Source: Clostridia bacterium (GTDB lineage: Bacteria > Bacillota > Clostridia > TANB77 > CAG-508). Taken from it: DNA of 33,106 nucleotides. The stretch is taken from NCBI GenBank assembly GCA_017458285.1, contig JAFTFU010000025.1, positions 1 through 33,106 of the forward strand, written 5' to 3'. Below are positions 32,839 through 33,106 of this stretch, in pieces. The notes beneath the pieces were generated by a model. The model ran no database searches. It was not told the origin of the DNA and saw only the letters and a list, made by a program, of their open reading frames with translations. The number at the start of each line of letters is the position of its first letter. The first letter of the stretch is position 1. The translations under genes were made by a program, and so were the position numbers.

Positions 32839-33106
32839 ATGTAGTTATAGCTATTTTTAGTTTTTACTTTATTGTTTTTTTGAAATATAAAACGTATGAA
32901 ATAAAACAATTTTGTATTTTTATATGCGTATACGAAATGACCTAAAGGTCTAAATTTTTATTATTAATTAGTGTCAAGAAGTTTCGGAAAACTTTTCTAA
33001 AAACTTCGTGATATTTTTAAAATATTAAAATTTATAGAAACAACAAACTATAAATTTTTAGTCCTTAGTAATACATTGTCAATGAAGAAAATGTATAAAA
33101 TGACCT
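32839..33106. other. AT-rich terminal region without a gene
   Basis: No coding frame is supportable. A short inverted repeat GACCT–AA–AGGTC lies at 32939–32950, and AAATGACCT recurs at the last bases of the window. GAAGTTT (32978–32984) can pair with AAACTTC (33001–33007). These may belong to the promoter region of spmA or to a gene beyond the window. Confidence 0.4.

Overview
The window is chromosomal DNA from a very AT-rich, endospore-forming Firmicute, most likely an anaerobic Clostridia member. The evidence is a run of spore genes (an alpha/beta-type SASP, ypeB, ytxC, spoIIE, spoIIR, spmA, spmB), strong AGGAGG-type ribosome binding sites, TTGACA/TATAAT promoters with 17-bp spacers, and the block tadA–SRP RNA–dnaX–ybaB–recR, which has the same order as in Bacillus subtilis. 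I see no prophage, CRISPR array, rRNA operon or intact insertion sequence.

Layout. 1–4.4 kb (minus): cell-wall genes murF and ddl, then a small SASP gene next to a degenerate direct repeat, then ypeB. 4.5–5.6 kb (plus): a UgtP-type diacylglycerol glucosyltransferase whose Shine-Dalgarno is separated from its ATG by a perfect hairpin. 5.7–10.2 kb (minus): three 63-bp tandem repeats, recR, ybaB, dnaX, SRP RNA, copy 1 of a structured palindromic element, an anchored unknown protein, tadA and tRNA-Arg(CCU). 10.4–13.6 kb: an Agr-type quorum-sensing locus with agrA-agrC on plus and agrB-agrD on minus, converging. 13.7–17.1 kb (minus): a pseudouridine synthase, a methyltransferase, a small membrane protein, then the infC-rpmI-rplT operon with an attenuator leader. 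17.2–20.7 kb (plus): a DUF4912 protein, a GH57 alpha-glucan branching enzyme and ytxC. 20.8–24.3 kb: spoIIE (minus), copy 2 of the palindromic element, and a tetR regulator (plus). 24.5–28.2 kb (minus): phosphoglucomutase, a eukaryote-like UDP-sugar pyrophosphorylase and an unknown 141-residue protein. 28.4–31.4 kb (plus): spoIIR, murA and a WalJ-like metallo-hydrolase. 31.7–32.8 kb (minus): spmA-spmB.

How the genes fit together. Several products feed sugar nucleotides and envelope assembly: phosphoglucomutase makes glucose-1-phosphate, the UDP-sugar pyrophosphorylase can activate it, UgtP would put glucose on diacylglycerol, and MurA, MurF and Ddl act in peptidoglycan precursor synthesis. 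The Agr locus would supply cell-density input. The spore genes cover forespore sigma-factor activation (SpoIIE, SpoIIR), dehydration (SpmA/B), DNA protection (SASP) and germination (YpeB).

The most notable feature is the 100-bp palindromic core present twice (8736–8835 and 23512–23611). It is 87% identical between copies. Eight of its 13 differences form four compensatory base-pair changes, while the loops are nearly invariant. It looks like a mobile or dispersed structured RNA or single-stranded-DNA element that I cannot assign to a known family. Other items worth a second look are two Shine-Dalgarno–hairpin–start arrangements (ugtP and spmA), a cysteine-free AgrD, a probable AUA start codon for infC, and a repeat family that caps convergent gene pairs.
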